From Mytilisepta virgata (taxonomy: Eukaryota; Mollusca; Bivalvia; Mytilida; Mytilidae), in NCBI GenBank assembly GCA_028015205.1, contig CM051519.1, forward strand, positions 44,497,979 to 44,561,978: a DNA stretch of 64,000 nucleotides, given 5' to 3'. Position 1 is the first letter of the stretch, and each line of letters begins with the position of its first letter. Shown piece after piece: positions 30,301-36,300 of this stretch. The notes beneath the pieces were generated by a model. That model searched no databases. It saw nothing but the letters and a program-made list of their open reading frames with translations, and was not told the DNA's origin. A program made the position numbers and the translations under genes.

Positions 30301-33300
30301 AGGTTCTGTACTTTCACAAATTGGATCAGATGGGTTAGAAAGGGTTGTTGCTTATTATAGCACAACTCATTCTCCCCAAGAAATGAATTATAGTACTACA
30401 AGAAAAGAACTTTTGGCAATTATAAAGTCTGTGAAACACTTCAAACATTATCTTTATGGTAGAAAATTTACAGTCAGAACTGATCATGGATCTATCACTT
30501 GGCTGAGAAATTTTAAGGAACCTCACGGCCAAGTGGCTAGATGGATTGAATTTTTGGCTTCATATGATATTGAATTTCAATATCGTGCGGGGCCTCGTCA
30601 TAAAAATGCCGATGCCTTGTCCCGATATCCTGAGGTTGCTGCAATAAAAGCTACAAGCCTCAATTCAGGGGAGATAATTAAAGCTCAACAAGAGGACCCT
30701 GATATTCATTTAATTATGGGATTTCTAAAAAATAATACAGAAAAACCCCCCTTTTCAGAAGTTTCGGCTCATAGTAGTGTGGTGAAAACATATTGGAATA
30801 TGTGGGATCAGTTAGAGATAAAAGATGGGATTTTATACCGGAAATGGTTTAGATTAGAGGGGGATGATTCCTTATTAATTCTTACCCCATGCAGTTTAAA
30901 ACCAAAAATTCTCTCAATGGCTCATGATAGTCCTACTGGGGGTCATTTGGGTGTTAGAAAAACAGTTCTTAAGGTTCGACAACAATTTTATTGGGTTAAT
31001 TTACAGAGTGATGTCTTGGATTGGATTAAAAGTTGTCCTACTTGTTGTGCTAGGAAAAATCCCACCCGAATGAATAGGGCAGAATTGGAAAATATTAGGG
31101 TAGGAGAACCTTTAGAAAGGGTAGGAATGGATATAACTGGGCCATTTCCTGTTACTAAATACAGCAATAAATACATTTTGGTGGTCATGGATTATTTTAC
31201 AAAGTGGGTGGAGGCGTATCCCATTCCTGATCAAGAGAGTGCTACTGTGGCAAGGTGTTTGGTCAACAATTTTATTTCACGTTTTGGAGTTCCAAAAATT
31301 TTGCTTACAGATAGGGGGGCCAACTTTAGTCCAAACTTTTTCAGCATTTATGTCAGTTGTTGGGAATTTATAAGACTCGAACAACAGCATATCATCCTAT
31401 GACTGATGGGTTAGTTGAGAAAATGAATAATACCCTCAAAAATGTTATTGCCTCTTATATTGATGAGGGCCAGACAGATTGGGATGAATGTTTACCCCTT
31501 GCATTAATGGCTATCCGATCCAGTGTGCAGGAAACTACAGGCATGACTCCAAATAAATTGATGTTTGGTCGGGAAATAAATATTCCACTAACTCTCTTGT
31601 ATGAAGAGTTGCCTTCCGAGTCGCCCTCCCCTTTACAATTTATTACTAGTTTACAGAAGAAACTTGGCAGTATTTTTAGACATGTTAGGGAAAATATGAA
31701 AACACAACAGAGGAGACAGAAAGTCAATTATGACTTGCGTCAGTCTGGGAAACCATATAAAGAGAATGATTTAGTATGGTTATTTACTCCCCGCAGAAAA
31801 AAAGGATTATCTCCTAAATTGCAAAATTGTGGGATGGCCCTTTCCGAATTGTTAAGAAATTGTCAGATGCGAACTATGTAGTACAGAGGGAGGGGTCACT
31901 GGTTAAGCAAGTAGTTCATTTTAACAGGTTAAAGTTTTATCATATACCACATCCATCTAGGATTATTGGGAATTCTGTAAATACTCCCCAACCTAGTTTA
32001 GATGAGGAAAGGGAGGGGGATTCTGATTCATTGGGAGAAGAAGATGAGGGGGGTGTGTTCGATCAATCGGTAAGGTCCCCTTTACCTAGCCAGGGAAGAC
32101 GAAGACGACGATTGCCTCGCCGTTTTCAAGATTATTTAGTTTATTGATTCAAAATATAGTATAAAGTTTTAGCTTTTCAGACTTTCAAATTAACATTTAT
32201 GAAAACTGAATTTTTTTAAAAGCCATATTGTAGAATATTTTTAAAGAATTTTAAGAACATTTAAAAAGAGTACGACTCCGAGTCAGTGGTCCAGAATCAT
32301 GTCTCGTTGGTCTTGTTTTTGTATTGTTTTAAATATTTGTGTATAATAGTTATTGTTGCCACCACCACTCCATTATACAAATGTAAACTCCACATTTTGA
32401 AGGATTTTTTTTTTTTGTGTATATATGAAGTATGCAATATTTGAAGTAACATGACAGTGGTTTGCCTGGGATGTGATTATTTGAATGTTTTTACTATTTT
32501 GGGTTCCCCATGTGGAATTCACATGCAAGTTTCTGAATATTTTGGTGTCAGAAATGAATGTTTGGAATTGTAAATATTTGATTATACGAGACATACTTGG
32601 TCTTGTAGTATTTTTTCTTTTTAAAATTGTCCCTAGATGATTGGGTCTTGTGTTCGCATTGTGTGGCCAAAATTGCCCGGTGTTCAACACAAGTTCCCGA
32701 TTAACTATGTAAAAACTGAAGTTTTTTAGTGATAAATTTAAATGCCTTTGTTGGTGATTTAAGTTAATGTTTTTAAAAGTTGGTACATCCCAGGTCAGAC
32801 TTTAAATTTTATTGGAAAAAAAAAAAAAAAACTTGTGTATAGAATACAACATAAAAATAAAATCTTGGGTAGAGAAAATAATATACATATTGTGTATTGA
32901 ACCTGAAAAATGCATATATTTTAATTAAGATCTGTAATGTAAAGAGTGAGGGTTTCTTATTTGAAAATTAAGAAAAGTTAAAATTTTATATTAAAAGATT
33001 TGAAGGTTGATTTTTGCTATTAAAAAAAAAAAAAAAATAAATCTGTTGAAAAAAATAAAACCAAGTCTCAAGCTAAACCCTCATTCTATTTATAATGTGT
33101 TTAAAAAAAAAATAATTAAGGGTGATAGGGATTTGGCACTCATTCGTGGTTTACAACGTTGGAGTAGAGCTTGGTGGATCGTGGTTATCTCCCCTTATCC
33201 GTCTACGCCCGTTGATGAACCATGGAACCATTGTTGCCATTTTCCGTATCTTCAGGATAACATAGAATTTGTGCGATTGCCTAAAGTATCTGGATGATCA

Positions 33301-36300
33301 AGATTACATGTTGAGGATTATTTTCATTATTGCTGTATGGAACTTTATCTCTGGATTACTGAGTGAAGATTAAGATGACGGGAAATCGGATTCTTTATGA
33401 ACTTTTCAAACTTCTACTAATCAACAGTGATAGTTATGTCCAATGTAGTAAACAGTTACTAAAGCTGGAGTACTGACATTTTTTACATGTTATAATACTT
33501 GTTTGAGCTCAACTTAAATGAGTATTGTCAGAGAGACTTGAGATTTGTGTGTCCATTTTATGAATGGAAATGCATTATACCAGGTGCAACTAAAGTACAT
33601 TTACGTCTTAATATGTGCTGATTAAATTGAACTTTATACATAGTTTCGAGTTCAAGATGAAGGGAATTTCCTGATGATTTACACAACTTTAGAGTCTTGT
33701 ATGGCTTAATTATACGAGTAAAACCTGTCATTTGCAGTTTACTAAAGTCCGTTTTCCTGTGCCTGAATGAAAATAATTCTGTTAGATGTCATCCGAAGAT
33801 GAACCGCCTAGAATTTTAAACAAGTTTAGCTTTCAACGATGGTAATGCTGGAATTCCTATTCGTTTGGCCGTATACTTATTTTGGGAGAAAGAACTTTTG
33901 TTTGGATTGAGTGCTAAATCAAAAAGGACATTCTTATTTTTGCAAATTTATTGATATTATGTATAAAAATTTAAACATCAGAAATGGTTATAGAAACAGG
34001 CATAAATATACCTAATTTTTTTTCATATAACAAAATTTACATATTAGGTAACAAAAATACTTATAATTTTTTTAATTTATTTTTCAGGGTTGCTGAATTT
34101 TAGATACAGCTCTTTAACAAATTAGATTAAATTAACTTAGTACAATAAGTGAGAGGTTAATATAAAATATTGAAATGAATCCAATGGTTGTAACAATTGG
34201 TCATAGTTATATAAGAAGGTTAGGAGAATATTGTAGAACAAATAATTTGCCAGTTAATTATAATATTTCCTGGGTTAATGGATTTTTGTATGGAAAAGGT
34301 GGTTTTAATGTTATAAAATTGACAGATAAATTATTGTCAGAAGGGTTATTGGACGTTATTCACCCTGATGTTGTGATTTTACAAGTGGGTGGCAATGATA
34401 TTGATAGTAAAGATTTCAATTTGAATACTTTTATGATTAATTTTGAACATCTTCTAAGAGTTTTATTAGATAGAGGGGTTCAGCAGATTATAGTTGTGAA
34501 ATTATTTCATAGATTGGTATGTAGGACTTCTCCTGCTTTATACACTGCTCGAAGGTCTCAGGTTAACTTTGCAATCAGTAGATTAGTTGCTAACACTTTT
34601 GCGTCGTCAGTTAAATTTTGGAACCCAAAAAGAACTTGTCAGATACATTGTCTTTCAGGAGATGGAATTCATCTTCAAAAATCAAAACAAAAGTCTTATT
34701 ATTATGACCTGAAGAGAGCTGCTTTATATGCGTTAAGACGACTGTCAAACTAATTACACTTTGAAAATAAGACTGAGATTGGCATAACTTGAAATTGTTT
34801 TTAAACTGATTTTTTTTATGGAGTGGTTGGTTGGTACCAATATAAATGTGGAGTAATTTTTTTTTTTTTTTCTTCCGACTGCAGTATTTTTTTATATTTA
34901 TGTAATTGTAGTTGGAATTGTATTATAAGATATTGAATGACTGTTTTGCTGCATTGAATAACACGACGTTTCCACAGTTGTCAAGCAAGGAGGGATATAA
35001 CTAATAACAATATGCCGATGGAACACTATGATATGAGGACATATCTTGCGGATAGGGAGGGGGGTAATGTAACGTTTGAGACTTGGTTTTATTTTTTTCA
35101 ACAGATTTATTTTTTTTACCATTCAATTATTTTTATTTGTTTATTAGTTTTGTTATTTTTGTATTATTTTAAGTTTTGCCGATCTGTTTATAAAAATTTA
35201 TTTCACAAATATTACATTTCCCGTTCTCCTCCGTTTGTCAGCCCCGTTTTATTATTTTGTTGAAAAGTCCGTGCAGGCGGTTGTCTGCTAGCGTGGCATT
35301 CTGGACCAGGATTTAGAACTGAAAGGAGGTACAGTCGTGATTTTCTTGAAAATTTAGGGGGTGGCTCCCTCCAACGCGTAGTTTTGCTACCTTTAAATTT
35401 ATTTGACGGCTGAGGAACCGTTGTCTGGTAAGAAAATGTCCCCTGGTAAAATATTTGGCTCGTAATTTAAGTTTCAGGCTTGCTCCAATGTGATTTACGA
35501 AAGGTAATGGCCGCGTTGTCTTAATATTTATATGCATCGAGGCATGTAGAGAATTTAGGCATTTGTCGGTGAATTTTTCAAGTGTTATAGTGCGTATTTA
35601 ATCCGAATATTTAGGATGAAGCTTTTTGGGTAGTTCGCATCAGATTGAATAAGGTTAGTTTTCGTCTGTTTGGCACACTACCTGTATTTGACGGTTAATA
35701 AATAATTTACTACAGGTTGAAAACTTTTGGGACAAATTCGTTTTTTGTGAGATAAAGATATTTTACAGAATTGCGATTGGGCCTGATTTGTTATAACGAG
35801 TTTAAAAGGAGCAAGCCGGAAACTTTGACTGGTATCCTGTTCTATTTATAAATTAAGTTTACACTGAAATTGACACAGGTCAGACACTGTGTTAACATAA
35901 ACAAAACTGAAGAACTTGTAAAGATTCAGATTATTAAAACACAGTATTGATTGTAATAAATATTCGTTGGTCTTGTTAATAAATTGTATCATGTAAACAT
36001 CTTGATTACTTATGCCAGTTATCTCCCCAGTTTGAAGGTCATCTGGTGTTGAATTTTCCCTGATTTGATTCTATCAAATCCATTAGTCAGAAGTGTCAAA
36101 ATTAGATATTTATTTATAGAAATTGGCGAGTGGAATCTTGAGTTCGAATTGAACTAGTTTAGGTTAAAATTTACTTGAATAAAAGGCAGATTATATTGAT
36201 AGGAAATTCATGGTATATTTTGGTCTTGTTCCTGAACTTTGATGAAAAGAATTCAAAAGATGTTATCAAATTTATTTAGGTTTTAGCTTGAAGTGCCCCC

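Larger units (their letters stand above)
32148..34174 (+). other. Non-coding stretch between pol and the SGNH ORF
   Basis: AT-rich, with A runs at 32818-32831 and 33022-33037. A 96-codon ORF (33007-33297) has a more complex tail (33121-33297; TPVDEPWNHCCHF) that I do not recognise. It also holds an inverted copy of the LTR start at 33031-33071. Confidence 0.6.
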
